Both the position numbers and the translations under genes were made by a program. From assembly GCA_021846985.1 (NCBI GenBank), contig JAJZVX010000003.1, forward strand, positions 62,001 to 126,000: DNA of 64,000 nt, in the 5' to 3' direction. The DNA is from Acidobacteriota bacterium. GTDB lineage: Bacteria; Acidobacteriota; Terriglobia; Terriglobales; Acidobacteriaceae. The notes under the pieces are model-generated. The model saw only the letters and a list, made by a program, of their open reading frames with translations, was not told where the DNA came from and did not search any database. Of this stretch, positions 6,135 to 17,992 are shown one piece after another (within the stretch, counting starts at the first letter, position 1; each line of letters begins with the position of its first letter).

Positions 6135-7415
6135 CTACGCTTCCTCGGCCAAACGGACGGCCTCTACTCGTCCGGGGCCTTTCCTGGGAGCGGTCTTTTT
6201 CTTCGACCGTGGCCTCATGATGTTGATCGCGGAAGCATCGAGCTGCGTCTTTAAATGCGCCGCATAGTACTTCTCAATCATCTCCACGCTTGTCCGGCAG
6301 TTCTTTGCGATCTGATAGATGTCGGCACCTTCAAGCAGGCGCAGGCAAATGTAGGTGTGGCGCAGGCTATACGCCGTTCGCGGCCTTCCGTCACGGTCGG
6401 TGCGGAGCTTTTCTTCCTCAAGGATTGCGTTGAACAACTCGCGCGGCCATTTCGGGAACAGAAGATCGGTGGGGCCGGGCGCGTGCCACTCACCGTTAGC
6501 CATCGATGCGGTACGGCTGCCTGATCTTCCCGGCCCTCCATCTGGACGCAGACGCGCTTTCAACCGCTCAAACGGATGCACAGCACCCGTTGTGCTCTTG
6601 CAATAGCCAACGCCTCGCTTTCCACGCACTTCGATCTCAAGGATGGTTTGGCCGCTCCCCTCGTCTTCGGTCACCGTGACATCGCGGAACTGAAGACGCC
6701 TCGCCTCGTCGGGGCGGAGTCCGGTGTTGGCGGAGAACAGAACATAATCGTGAAGTTGTTCCGCTTCCCAACGAAAACGGGGCTGCTTGGGGTCCTGCGA
6801 GCGTTTCCGCGTTGCCTCATAAAGCTGCTTGTACTCTTCCGGTGAGAACCATGCTCTATGAGAAATCTTTGCGGACGCGCGATATGGCGCTGACAAATCC
6901 GGGAGATGATCGATCCATCCGTGCCGCAGAGCCGTTTTGAAAATCTGGCGCAATGTCACGATCTCCTGGTGCATGGTGCTATGCGCTGGCGGCTTGCCGC
7001 GCAAGGCCTTGCACTCTTCAAGGCGATGGATGCGATATTCGTTGATCTTGCCTGCCGTGATCTCAGGTAGCACCATGCTGCCGAAGAACGGGACCAAATG
7101 GCCGTTGGCGCGCGTGTGCTGTTGACTCGCGTATTTCGGGTTGCGCTGTCCCTGCGTCATGATGTCAAACTCGCGCAGGTACAACTTTGCAGCGTCGCGG
7201 AACAGTTTGCCGCTTTTCAACTCACCGTCGCGGAGTTTGCCGCGCAACTGCAAATACCAGTCTTCCGCGAACTCCTTCGCTTTCGAGAGACTGTCTTCTT
7301 TGGTGGTGGTCCGCCGATTCTTCCCGGCCAGATAGGTTGCGCACTGCCAACTGGAGCTGTTCGGACGTTTGTAGACGTGAACTTTGCCACCGAGGATGGT
7401 GTAATGCTCTGCCAT
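6135..7415 (-). CDS. Tyrosine recombinase / integrase (426 aa)
   Basis: ATG at 7415 is chosen: it is preceded by GGAGGT at a good distance, and the protein from MAEHYTILGGKVHVYKR looks complete. The central part is a SAM-like core-binding domain (residues ~80-190). The catalytic domain shows SANTGLRPDEARRLQ (first Arg), YSLRHTYICLRLLEGADIYQIAKN (second Arg and His; the usual first His of HxxRH is Tyr) and a terminal VEMIEKYYAAH with the nucleophile Tyr. Family members integrate and excise genomic islands at tRNA genes. A truncated tRNA-Leu lies about 130 bp upstream of the start, in the position expected of its attachment site. It converges with higA. Confidence 0.92.
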   Translation of the reverse strand: MAEHYTILGGKVHVYKRPNSSSWQCATYLAGKNRRTTTKEDSLSKAKEFAEDWYLQLRGKLRDGELKSGKLFRDAAKLYLREFDIMTQGQRNPKYASQQHTRANGHLVPFFGSMVLPEITAGKINEYRIHRLEECKALRGKPPAHSTMHQEIVTLRQIFKTALRHGWIDHLPDLSAPYRASAKISHRAWFSPEEYKQLYEATRKRSQDPKQPRFRWEAEQLHDYVLFSANTGLRPDEARRLQFRDVTVTEDEGSGQTILEIEVRGKRGVGYCKSTTGAVHPFERLKARLRPDGGPGRSGSRTASMANGEWHAPGPTDLLFPKWPRELFNAILEEEKLRTDRDGRPRTAYSLRHTYICLRLLEGADIYQIAKNCRTSVEMIEKYYAAHLKTQLDASAINIMRPRSKKKTAPRKGPGRVEAVRLAEEA

Positions 7416-7434
7416 GCGGCCGCACCTCCCGCTT

Positions 7435-7446
7435 CTTCTATAGAAG
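7435..7446. promoter_or_regulatory. 12-bp palindrome in the integrase leader
   Basis: CTTCTATAGAAG is a perfect palindrome located 20 bp upstream of the integrase start. On the minus strand a TTGCGC, 16-bp spacer, TATGCT promoter can be read just upstream and overlapping it. It is a plausible operator for integrase control. Confidence 0.4.
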
Positions 7447-7548
7447 CATAAAAGTGTGCAAGAGTTGCGCAAGCCTTGTGCTCTGGTTGGCATCAGAGCA
7501 AGCAATTTATTTTCAATTGTTTATGGAAGTCCGACTGGCTGGTAATCC

Positions 7549-7589
7549 GATTTTGAGTCCGCTGCGTCTGCCAGTTCCGCCATCCCGGC
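7549..7589 (-). tRNA. 5' portion of tRNA-Leu(CAA), interrupted after the anticodon loop
   Basis: Reading leftward from 7589, the sequence has the tRNA-Leu acceptor strand GCCGGGA, a D arm, the anticodon stem GCGGA and the loop CTCAAAA (anticodon CAA), followed by TC. After 7549 the match stops: the next bases do not complete the anticodon stem, and no variable arm, T arm or 3' TCCCGGC appears. The gene is cut in the anticodon arm, with the integrase on the 3' side. This is probably one attachment junction of the element. The other half was not found in the window. Confidence 0.75.
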
Positions 7590-7689
7590 ACTGTGTGTGC
7601 CGTCCATCGATAAGATTACGAATCTAAACTTGTCGCGAATCACCGCTGCCATCGGCAAAACCCGCCGGATGCGCCGCTCCTCGCGCCAT

Positions 7690-7984
7690 GAGCTCTCTTC
7701 GATTGTAGCCTGTCTTCCGGGCGGCGAAAAGCGGCTCAACGCGGCCACTCGCCAGCACTGGGGCATGGAAAACAAGCTGCACTGGGTACTCGATACGGCC
7801 TTTCGTAGAAGACGCCAGCCGAAAACGAGCTGGAAACGCGGCCCAGAACTTCTCCCGCATCCCCCGCATGGCTCTCCATCTGCTCAGACAGAACAAGACT
7901 TCCAAACTCGGCATGAAGGAAAAACGACTCAAAGCCGGTTGGGATAACGCCTATCTGCTCCAACGACTTGGGGCCGCCGTTTGA
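7690..7984 (+). pseudogene. ISAs1-family transposase, C-terminal remnant with a frameshift
   Basis: The translated stretch LPGGEKRLNAATRQHWGMENKLHWVLDTAF matches the catalytic C-terminal region of ISAs1-type DDE transposases (HWGxENxLHWVLD). One extra base near 7807 breaks the frame. In the next frame the protein resumes as REDASRKRAGNAAQNFSRIP and runs to [19 protein letters not shown] and TGA at 7982-7984. No N-terminal half and no clear terminal inverted repeats are visible, so the element is dead. It lies between the split tRNA and purL. Confidence 0.85.
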
Positions 7985-8082
7985 TGCGCCGGCCCTGGGC
8001 CGCCGTCCTGCTTCCTTCCCCCTTCCTGCCGCCGGGGACTGACGGGAACGACGAACTCCATGCGACAATAGAGGCAAACGCG

Positions 8083-10535
<2,453 letters not shown>

Positions 10536-10539
<4 letters not shown>

Positions 10540-12107
10540 CCCCGCGGCTCTTTGAGGGCGTTGCAGGCGAAACCGGAGCAACGGACAAGAATGCCCCATG
10601 GATTGGCCATGACGCGCGCCAGGCGATGGGCTGCAATACCCTCGGGCACGCGGCCTCTCTGTCTTTGCCGCCGCGGCACGGCGCCGCCGACCCCGACCCC
10701 AAACTCCACGAAGAGTGCGGCGTGGTCGCCATCCACGGCCATCCCGACGCCGCCCGCCAGGCCTATCTGGGCCTCTACGCCCTCCAGCACCGCGGCCAGG
10801 AATCGGCCGGCATCGCCACCGCCGACGGCCAGCATCTGGCCAACATCAAAGGCATGGGCCTGGTGAGCGAAATCTTTACCGACGACGTTCTCTCCAAGCT
10901 GCCCGGACAAATGGCCATCGGCCACACCCGCTACTCCACCACCGGCGACTCCGCCCTCCTCAACGCCCAGCCCATTCGCGTCGATTCCACCAAGGGCCTC
11001 ATCGCCATTGCCCACAACGGCAATCTTGTTAATCTCGGCAATCTCCGCGCGCGCCTGGAGCGCGATGGCGCTTACTTCCAGACCACCTCCGACTCCGAGA
11101 TCATCGTCCAGCTCATCGCCCACTCCGCCGCCAGCTCGCTGGTCGACGCCATCGCCGACTCCCTCTCCCGCATCGATGGCGCTTTTTCCATCGTCATGAT
11201 GACGCGCGACCGCATCTTCGCTGCCCGCGATCCCCGCGGCTTCCGTCCCCTTTCCATCGGCCGCCTGAAGAACCCCGGCGGTCCCGACACCATCGTCTTC
11301 GCCAGCGAGTCGTGCGCCTTCGACCTTCTGCATGCCACCTTCGAGCGCGACGTCCTTCCCGGTGAGCTGGTCATGGTCACTGAAGACGGCGTGACCAGCC
11401 GCCAGTTCGCCAGCGGCGTTCCCCAATCCAGTTGCATCTTCGAGCACGTTTACTTTGCCCGCCCCGACAGCCGCATCTTCGGCCGCTGGGTCCAGGAGAG
11501 CCGTGACCAGATGGGCCGCCGCCTGGCCCGCGAGTCCAGCGTCCCGGCCGACATCGTTGTCCCCGTGCCCGACTCCGGCGTGACCGCCGCCCTCGGCTAT
11601 GCCGACGAGGCCGGCATCCCCTTCCGCTTCGGCCTCATCCGCAACCACTACGTCGGCCGCACCTTTATCGAGCCCGAGCAGCGCGTCCGCGACTTCGGCG
11701 TCCGCCTCAAGCTCAACCCCGTCCGCAATCTCCTTGAAGGCAAGCGCGTCGTTCTCATCGACGATTCCATCATCCGCGGCACCACCAGCCGCAAGATTGT
11801 CCGCATGGTCCGCGGCGCAGGCGCCCGCGAGGTCCACCTCCGCATCTCCTGCCCGCCCACCATCTCGCCCTGCTTCTACGGCGTCGATACGCCCAGCAAG
11901 CGTGAACTCATCGCCGCCGGCCAGTCCATCGACGAGATCTGCCGCTTCATCGAAGCCGACTCCCTCGCCTATCTCTCCCTCGACGGCCTTCTTCGCGCCT
12001 GCGACGGCGGCGAGCACAACGGCTATTGCACCGCCTGCTACACCGGCAACTACCCTACCGACTGGGTCGATGCCGAAGAGATTCTGCCGGCCACGGCCGC
12101 CTTGTAG
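10536..12107 (+). CDS. purF: Amidophosphoribosyltransferase PurF (523 aa)
   Basis: This is the first committed enzyme of purine synthesis: PRPP plus glutamine to phosphoribosylamine. The catalytic Cys of the glutaminase domain is in [12 protein letters not shown] (residue 61 from this start) and is normally exposed by propeptide cleavage. Here the leader would be about 60 residues, longer than usual, and an internal start at 10626 is possible. The PRPP-binding loop is [16 protein letters not shown]. The C-terminal cysteines ([26 protein letters not shown]) fit the Fe-S cluster type known from Bacillus. It overlaps purL by 4 bases. Confidence 0.96.
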
Positions 12108-12124
12108 AAAGGGCTGTTTCCCCC

Positions 12125-13372
12125 ATGCCCGCTGACTTTCTGCTGCGCCGCATGCTCCTTGGCGCCATCCTCTTGCTGGCGCAATGGTTCTGGCTCAGAC
12201 GGGGCTGGCGGCTTGCCGCGCATCTCCGCCCGCATCCGCTCCGGGCGGTCAGCCGCATTTTGCTCGCTCTCGCTCCGATCCTGATCGCGCTGGTCCTGTT
12301 TGACCGCATCGTGCATCGCCTGCTGCCGCTTGCGCTCGGCGCCTGGGTGGCGCCGCCCGTTCAGCTCTGGGTCTTCTCTTCCACGGTGGTCTACTTTTTT
12401 CTGCAAATTGTTCGCGGGGCCGTCTGGCTCTTTTCTGCCGCCGGCAGATTGGTTGCTTCGTCTCCGCGGTCCGTTCCACCGGACCCGCGGCGCCGTCTGC
12501 TTCTGCGCCGCGCGGCCATCGTCCTCGGCGGCATGCCTTTTGCCGGCGCCCTCTACGGCTTCGCCCTCGAACGCTTCCGTTTTCGGATCGTGCGCGTCGA
12601 CCTGCCCGTCGCTCATCTGCCCGCCGCTCTCGACGGCCTCCGCATTGTCCAGCTCAGCGACATCCACGCCGGCGACTTCATGCCAGTCCGCGAGATCCAC
12701 CGCGCCGTCCGCATGGCCAACCGCCTCCACGCCCACCTTGCCGTGGTCACCGGCGACTTTATCACCGGCGCCGGCGATCCGCTGGCCGATTGCATCGGCA
12801 CGCTCAGCGCGCTGCGCGCCCCGCTCGGCGTGTGGGGCTGCAATGGCAACCACGAGATCTACGCCGACGCCGAGCAACGGGCCCAGGATCTCTTCCGCCA
12901 GAACGGCATGACCCTGCTTCGCCAGCAAGCCGTCCGGCTTGCGTGGAACGGCGCGCCGTTCAATCTCATCGGCATTGACTATCTGCACGAGGAAAGCGGA
13001 CCCGGCCTGCCGGGGCCTTCTCTCGAACCCATTGCGCCGCTCATCCGCCGCGACATGCCCAATATCCTGCTCTCCCACAACCCCAACGGCTTCTACAGCG
13101 CCGCCGATCTGGGTATCGAGCTGACCCTCTCCGGCCATACCCACGGCGGCCAGGTCACCCTCAACTTCGTCAACAAGAACTTCAACCTGGCCCGTCTGAT
13201 GACCCGCTTTGTTGCCGGCCCTTACCACCTGCCCCTGCCGCCGCGTCCCGGAATGCCTGCCGCCGGCCCGGCCAGCCTCTACGTCAACCGCGGCCTCGGC
13301 ACTTTGGGTATTCCCGCCCGCATCGGCTCCGACCCGGAAATCACCCTGCTCACCCTTCGCCGCGCAACGTAG
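12125..13372 (+). CDS. Membrane-anchored metallophosphoesterase (415 aa)
   Basis: The N-terminal ~120 residues hold three to four hydrophobic helices, and the remainder is a calcineurin-like phosphoesterase: QLSDIHAGDF (metal site), VVTGDFITGAG, GCNGNHEIYAD, LLSHNPNGF and LSGHTHGGQ. The arrangement is that of the YkuE/YaeI group, some of which act on lipid pyrophosphates at the membrane; the substrate here is not known. The start is ATG 12125, 17 bp after purF. It may be co-transcribed with purLF, but nothing ties it to purine synthesis. Confidence 0.88.
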   Translation: MPADFLLRRMLLGAILLLAQWFWLRRGWRLAAHLRPHPLRAVSRILLALAPILIALVLFDRIVHRLLPLALGAWVAPPVQLWVFSSTVVYFFLQIVRGAVWLFSAAGRLVASSPRSVPPDPRRRLLLRRAAIVLGGMPFAGALYGFALERFRFRIVRVDLPVAHLPAALDGLRIVQLSDIHAGDFMPVREIHRAVRMANRLHAHLAVVTGDFITGAGDPLADCIGTLSALRAPLGVWGCNGNHEIYADAEQRAQDLFRQNGMTLLRQQAVRLAWNGAPFNLIGIDYLHEESGPGLPGPSLEPIAPLIRRDMPNILLSHNPNGFYSAADLGIELTLSGHTHGGQVTLNFVNKNFNLARLMTRFVAGPYHLPLPPRPGMPAAGPASLYVNRGLGTLGIPARIGSDPEITLLTLRRAT

Positions 13373-13406
13373 CTCCGCCGCGCTATCATCCCTGCGGGTC
13401 CGTACC

Positions 13407-13754
13407 GTGATCGCCGCCGCCATTCTCGTCCTGCTGGTGCATCTCGCCTGGATTGCCTTTGTCATCTGTGGCGCGCTGGTCACGCGCGGCCGCCGCGGGT
13501 GGACTGCCGTCCATGTGCTTTCTCTGCTCTGGGGCATCGCCGTGGAAGCCGGCCCCTGGCCCTGCCCGCTCACCCTGGCCGAACAGTATTTTGAAGACAA
13601 GGCCGGCTGGGCTGCCTACCAGGGCAGCTTCCTGCTCCACTATCTCGACAGCCTCGTTTACCCCAACCTGCCCGGCTGGCTGATCGGCGCTGCGGGAGTG
13701 GCCGTCTGCGCCTTCAATCTTGCCCTTTACCTGCGCCGTTGGCTGACAAAGTAG
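13407..13754 (+). CDS. DUF2784 family membrane protein (115 aa)
   Basis: From GTG 13407 the product is a small protein with about three transmembrane segments: residues 2-22 (AAAILVLLVHLAWIAFVICG), around 35-50 and a C-terminal segment (GWLIGAAGVAVCAFNLALYL). The conserved EAGPWPCPLTLAEQYFEDKAG and FLLHYLDSLVYP blocks are typical of DUF2784, whose function is unknown. It begins 34 bp after the metallophosphoesterase gene and is probably in the same transcript. Confidence 0.8.
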   Translation: MIAAAILVLLVHLAWIAFVICGALVTRGRRGWTAVHVLSLLWGIAVEAGPWPCPLTLAEQYFEDKAGWAAYQGSFLLHYLDSLVYPNLPGWLIGAAGVAVCAFNLALYLRRWLTK

Positions 13755-13866
13755 TCGCCCTGCGCCGCAAACTCTTTGTCAGCCAGGCCATTCGCCGCGT
13801 TTTCCTCCAGCCTGGCGAGTTTTCCGCCCTACCGCCCGGCGTCCGTCCGCCCTACACTCTTTGGGT

Positions 13867-15246
13867 ATGGCCTCCATCCCCGACCTCGCCCTCGAAACCG
13901 GCCTGCCCGCAAACATCGACGCGGAAAAGACCATCCTCGGCGCCATTCTGCTCGATAATGCCGCCTACTCCGAGGCCGCCGAAAAGCTCGAGGCAGAGGA
14001 CTTCTCGCTCGACTCCCACCGTCGCATCTTCCTGCGCATGGGCGAGCTTATCGACACCCAGCGGGCTGTGGATATTGTCACCCTATCCAACGAGCTGGCC
14101 CGCTACAAGGAGGTTGAGGCCGTCGGCGGCGTCGCCTATCTTGCCTCCCTCACCGAGGGTCTTCCGCGGCGTCCCGTCATTGAGGACTACATTCGCATCG
14201 TCAAGGACAAAAGCCTGCTGCGCAAGCTCATGGGCATCTGTTCCATGGCCATTGCGCGTGCCGCCGACCAGACTGACGACGCGCTCACCGTGCTGGGCGA
14301 TGCCGAGTCCCGCCTCCTGGAAGTGACCGAAAAAGGCATCACCCAGGGCCTGCAACCCATCGACCAGATTGTCCGCGACTCCTTTGGTTCCATCGACAAT
14401 CTCTATAAACAGAGCCGCGAAGTTACCGGCCTCGCCACCGGCTTCACTGAGCTGGATCGCATGACCAGCGGCCTGCAGAAGGGCGAGCTCATCATCCTTG
14501 CCGCCCGGCCCTCCATGGGCAAAACCGCCCTGGCCATCAACATTGCCGAGAACGCCGCGGTTAACAGCCAGGCCATTGTGGCCGTCTTCTCGCTCGAAAT
14601 GAGCCGCGAGTCGTTGCTGCGCCGTATGCTCGCCTCCCAGGCATGGGTGGATCAGCGCAAGCTGCAAACCGGCTTCCTGGGCCGCGAAGATCATGGCAAG
14701 CTCCAGAACGCCCTCGAAAAACTCATTGAAACCCGCCTCTTCATCGACGACACCGCCGGCATCAGCCTGGCCGAGATGCGCGCCAAGGCCCGCCGCCTGC
14801 GCCAGAACGCCGGCGGCCTTGATCTGGTGGTTGTGGACTACCTGCAGCTCATGACGACTTCGTCTCCGGGCGGCAAGCGCGGCTACGAAAACCGCACCCA
14901 GGAGGTCTCCGCTCTCTCGCGCGGGCTCAAAGCCCTGTCCAAGGAACTGCAGATCCCCGTCATCGCCCTCTCGCAGCTCTCCCGCGGCTCCGAGCGCCGC
15001 GACGACAAACGCCCCCTGCTCAGCGACCTCCGCGAATCGGGCTCCATCGAGCAGGACGCCGATGTCGTGGCCTTCATCCATCGCGAGGCTTACTACAACC
15101 GCGACGAAGAAATGACCCAGGAAGACAAGGCCAAATCCGAGATCATCATCGCCAAGCAGCGCAACGGCCCCACCGGCACGGCCCATCTCGTCTTCCATGC
15201 GCAGTTCACGCGCTTTGACAACCCCGACAACGTTCACGAGGTCTGA
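13867..15246 (+). CDS. dnaB: Replicative DNA helicase DnaB (459 aa)
   Basis: DnaB is the hexameric 5'-3' helicase that unwinds the fork for DnaG and Pol III. The N-terminal domain (residues ~10-115, PANIDAEKTILGAILLDNAAY) and the RecA-like C-terminal domain are both present: Walker A AARPSMGKTALA, Walker B LVVVDYLQLM, plus LSQLSRGSERR and LRESGSIEQDADVV. No intein is present. ATG 13867 lies 8 bases after a TACACT -10-like box (13853-13858) with no Shine-Dalgarno sequence, so the message may be leaderless. The 297 bp after the gene show nothing convincing. Confidence 0.97.
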   Translation: MASIPDLALETGLPANIDAEKTILGAILLDNAAYSEAAEKLEAEDFSLDSHRRIFLRMGELIDTQRAVDIVTLSNELARYKEVEAVGGVAYLASLTEGLPRRPVIEDYIRIVKDKSLLRKLMGICSMAIARAADQTDDALTVLGDAESRLLEVTEKGITQGLQPIDQIVRDSFGSIDNLYKQSREVTGLATGFTELDRMTSGLQKGELIILAARPSMGKTALAINIAENAAVNSQAIVAVFSLEMSRESLLRRMLASQAWVDQRKLQTGFLGREDHGKLQNALEKLIETRLFIDDTAGISLAEMRAKARRLRQNAGGLDLVVVDYLQLMTTSSPGGKRGYENRTQEVSALSRGLKALSKELQIPVIALSQLSRGSERRDDKRPLLSDLRESGSIEQDADVVAFIHREAYYNRDEEMTQEDKAKSEIIIAKQRNGPTGTAHLVFHAQFTRFDNPDNVHEV

Positions 15247-15543
15247 GCTGGCATCGAGGCGCCTTGCCGCAACTGCTGCCTGCTCAGAATCTCCACCGCA
15301 GGTAACTCCGCTCGTACCTTGCCGTCTGCGGCCGGGTGCCAATCTCCGCGCGGAAAAGGAAGAGGCCGCAAGCCGCGTCTCGCCTGCCGCGCGGTTGATT
15401 CTCTGTTCGGCCCGGAAATGAAGCGCGCCGATTTGGAAAGCGCTCACCCTACCCCATATGCTGGATGCAGGCATCAATCGCGGCGCAGAGGACTCGCGCA
15501 TGCCTCCCGCTCTAATCACAGACAGAAGGAAGCCTCCGATTCC

Positions 15544-16677
15544 ATGGCCACGTCGTTATCATTCACGGGATATGTATTGAAGAACCTCCGCCGCCGGCGG
15601 TTGAGAACCATTCTCACCCTGTCTGGAATTGGCATGGCGGTGGGCGCGTTTGTGGGCCTGGTGGGTTTTTCCACCGCATTCGAGCAACAGTGGATGCGGA
15701 TTTACTCCAGCAGCGGCACGGATATCTCCGTGATCCAGGGCAGCTTCCTCAATACCACCCTCGACGCGTCGGCGGCGGCCAAGCTCAAGGCGCTGCCGAT
15801 GATCGCGCAGGTATCTCCCACCATCTTTAACCTCATGGACGTGACCGCGGACGTAAACGCGCTGGTCTACGGATGGAACGCCGATGCCTTTGAATTCGAT
15901 TCGCTGAAGATCCTGGCCGGGCGCCGCGTGCGCAATGGGCAACACGAAGTCATGCTTGGCGATATGCTGGCGCAGGATCTGAATAAAAAGCCCGGCGATA
16001 CCCTGGAGCTTCAAGGCGCGGAGTTCAACGTAACCGCGATCTATCATGCTTCTTCTACCCTCGAGGCGGCCGCGGTCGTAATGCCGCTCGGCGAATTGCA
16101 GCAGCTCAGCGGCATGGAGGGGAAGGTTTCGACCATCGACATCCGCTTGCGCCCGGCGCCTGCCGGCGAAACCCCGGAAGCATGGTTGAAGCACGCACAG
16201 GCCGCGATCCAGACAGCCCTTCCGGGCGTACGCGCCGTGCCCGCGGCAGAGCGCGCCAGCAGCAATCAATTCGTGAAGCTGGCCCAGACCTCCGCCTGGG
16301 GAACCTCACTGCTCGCGCTTCTTATCGGCATACTGGGCATTGCCAACACCATGGCCATGTCCGTCTTCGAACGCACACGCGAGATCGGCATCCTGCGCGC
16401 GCTAGGATGGAAGCAGTGGCAGGTCCTGGCGCACATTGAAGTCGAAGCCGCCTTGCTGGGCCTGGGCGGGGGAGTGATCGGCATTGGGTTTGGATGGTGC
16501 GCCCTGTGCCTGCTCGCGGCGTTGCCGCAAACCGCAAGTTTCTTCGTCGCGGCCATCGAATGGCCTCTGCTCGTCAAAGCGTTGGGCATTGCCGTCCTGG
16601 CCGGGCTGGTTGCCGGTGTGCTTCCGGCGTGGCGCGCCGGGAAGCTGGCGCCGGTTGACGCTCTGCGGTGTGATTAA
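15544..16677 (+). CDS. ABC transporter permease, MacB/FtsX type (377 aa)
   Basis: The N-terminal helix (LRTILTLSGIGMAVGAFVGLVGF) is followed by a periplasmic MacB-like core domain (residues ~50-240). Three C-terminal helices include LAQTSAWGTSLLALLIGILGIANTMAMSVFERTREIGILRALGW, the diagnostic FtsX motif. Such permeases pair with LolD-like ATPases for lipoprotein or lipid export, or mechanotransmission. The matching ATPase is at 18336, separated by a glycosyltransferase gene. The start is ATG 15544. The downstream glycosyltransferase begins only 8 bp later, so the two are one transcript. Confidence 0.9.
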   Translation: MATSLSFTGYVLKNLRRRRLRTILTLSGIGMAVGAFVGLVGFSTAFEQQWMRIYSSSGTDISVIQGSFLNTTLDASAAAKLKALPMIAQVSPTIFNLMDVTADVNALVYGWNADAFEFDSLKILAGRRVRNGQHEVMLGDMLAQDLNKKPGDTLELQGAEFNVTAIYHASSTLEAAAVVMPLGELQQLSGMEGKVSTIDIRLRPAPAGETPEAWLKHAQAAIQTALPGVRAVPAAERASSNQFVKLAQTSAWGTSLLALLIGILGIANTMAMSVFERTREIGILRALGWKQWQVLAHIEVEAALLGLGGGVIGIGFGWCALCLLAALPQTASFFVAAIEWPLLVKALGIAVLAGLVAGVLPAWRAGKLAPVDALRCD

Positions 16678-16684
16678 GCAATTC

Positions 16685-17992
16685 ATGAAGCGTCAAAAAA
16701 AAGACATGACACGATTTGGAGCATTCTGTTTTCCTGCTACCGGGCATATCAATCCCATGACGGCCCTGGCGCGCTCCCTGGAGTTGAGAGGCCACGAGGT
16801 GATCCTGTTCGGGATCGCCGACACCGAGGAGCGCGTGCGCGCCGCGGGAATCGGGTTTCATCCCATCGGCGCCCAGGATTATCCGCCCGGCTCCCTCCAC
16901 AAGCTGGACGAGCGCATGGCCCGGCTCAAGGGAGTGGCCGCACTGCGCTTCACCTTGCAGCGGGTAAGAAATTCGGCCCGCATGGTGCTGCGCGACGGGC
17001 CGCAGGCCGTGCGCGCCGCCAACGTGGACGTTTTGCTCGTGGATGAAGCGGACTTTGCCGGAAACGTGGCGGACCACCTGGGTTTGCCCTGGATTTCCAT
17101 TGCCTTGCTGCCGCCCCTGCTTCACGACGACCGGTTTCCGCCCTTCTGGCTGGGATGGGCGGCGGGGATGGATGGGCTCTCCCGGCTGCGCAATCGTCTT
17201 GCCATGCGCTTGCTCCTGCGGATTGGCGCGCCCATCTTCCGCGAGATCAACACGCAGCGCAGCGCCTGGGGATTGAAACCCTACGAACGGCCCGAGGACG
17301 GTCTTTCGCCCCTGGCGCAGATTACCCAGTTGCCCGAGGCGCTCGAATTCCCCATCCAAGGCGAAAAGCCCGCAGGCCTCCACTACACGGGACCGTTCGT
17401 ACACGCTCGACAACGGCCGGAGATCGATTTTCCCTGGGAGCGCCTCGATGGGCGGCCGCTCATCTACGCGTCGCTCGGAACCTTTCAGAACGGTTCTGAA
17501 ACCATCTTCAGAACCATCGCCGATGCCTGCGCCGGTCTCCACGCGCAACTGTTGATTTCGGTGGGCGGCGGACTTGATCCCGGCAGCCTGAACAATCTGG
17601 CCGGCTCGCCCCTTGTCGTGCGTTTTGCGCCCCAGTTGAAAATTCTGAAGAAGGCCGCCCTGGTGATTACGCATGCCGGCATCAACACGGTGCTGGAGTC
17701 GCTCGCCGAGGGCGTTCCGCTGGTCGCCATTCCTCTGGGCAACGATCAACCCGGTGTGGCCGCCCGGCTCAAAGCGCGCGGAGCCGGGGTGGTGGTTTCA
17801 CGGCATCGCCTGACCCCGCATCGGCTGCGCAAGGCCATCCGCCTCGTCCTGGAAGAACCTCCATACCGGGACGCAGCACAGAGACTGCAAAGATCCATCC
17901 AGCAGTTGGACGGACCCGGCCGGGCGGCTGAGCTCATCGAACAGGTCTTGCAACTCCGCTCGGCGGACTGCTGCCTCCCTGCGCCGGTCTGA
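16685..17992 (+). CDS. GT1-family glycosyltransferase, MGT/UGT type (435 aa)
   Basis: The N-terminal domain opens with FGAFCFPATGHINPMTALARSLELRGHEVILF, the usual acceptor-side fold of GT1 enzymes. The C-terminal sugar-nucleotide domain carries FAPQLKILKKAALVITHAGINTVLESLAEGVPLVAIPLGNDQPGVAARL, the UGT signature with its His and the D/Q-bearing end. These enzymes transfer a sugar from a nucleotide donor to lipids, macrolides or carotenoids. The start could be ATG 16685 or, seven codons later, 16706. Placement between an ABC permease and ATPase suggests that the glycosylated product, perhaps a lipid, is exported. Confidence 0.88.
   Translation: MKRQKKDMTRFGAFCFPATGHINPMTALARSLELRGHEVILFGIADTEERVRAAGIGFHPIGAQDYPPGSLHKLDERMARLKGVAALRFTLQRVRNSARMVLRDGPQAVRAANVDVLLVDEADFAGNVADHLGLPWISIALLPPLLHDDRFPPFWLGWAAGMDGLSRLRNRLAMRLLLRIGAPIFREINTQRSAWGLKPYERPEDGLSPLAQITQLPEALEFPIQGEKPAGLHYTGPFVHARQRPEIDFPWERLDGRPLIYASLGTFQNGSETIFRTIADACAGLHAQLLISVGGGLDPGSLNNLAGSPLVVRFAPQLKILKKAALVITHAGINTVLESLAEGVPLVAIPLGNDQPGVAARLKARGAGVVVSRHRLTPHRLRKAIRLVLEEPPYRDAAQRLQRSIQQLDGPGRAAELIEQVLQLRSADCCLPAPV

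Noticed and set aside
7521-7775. Possible small protein ending GMAELADAADSKS on the minus strand
   Set aside because: This is the well-known false translation of a tRNA-Leu gene; the DNA is the tRNA fragment.
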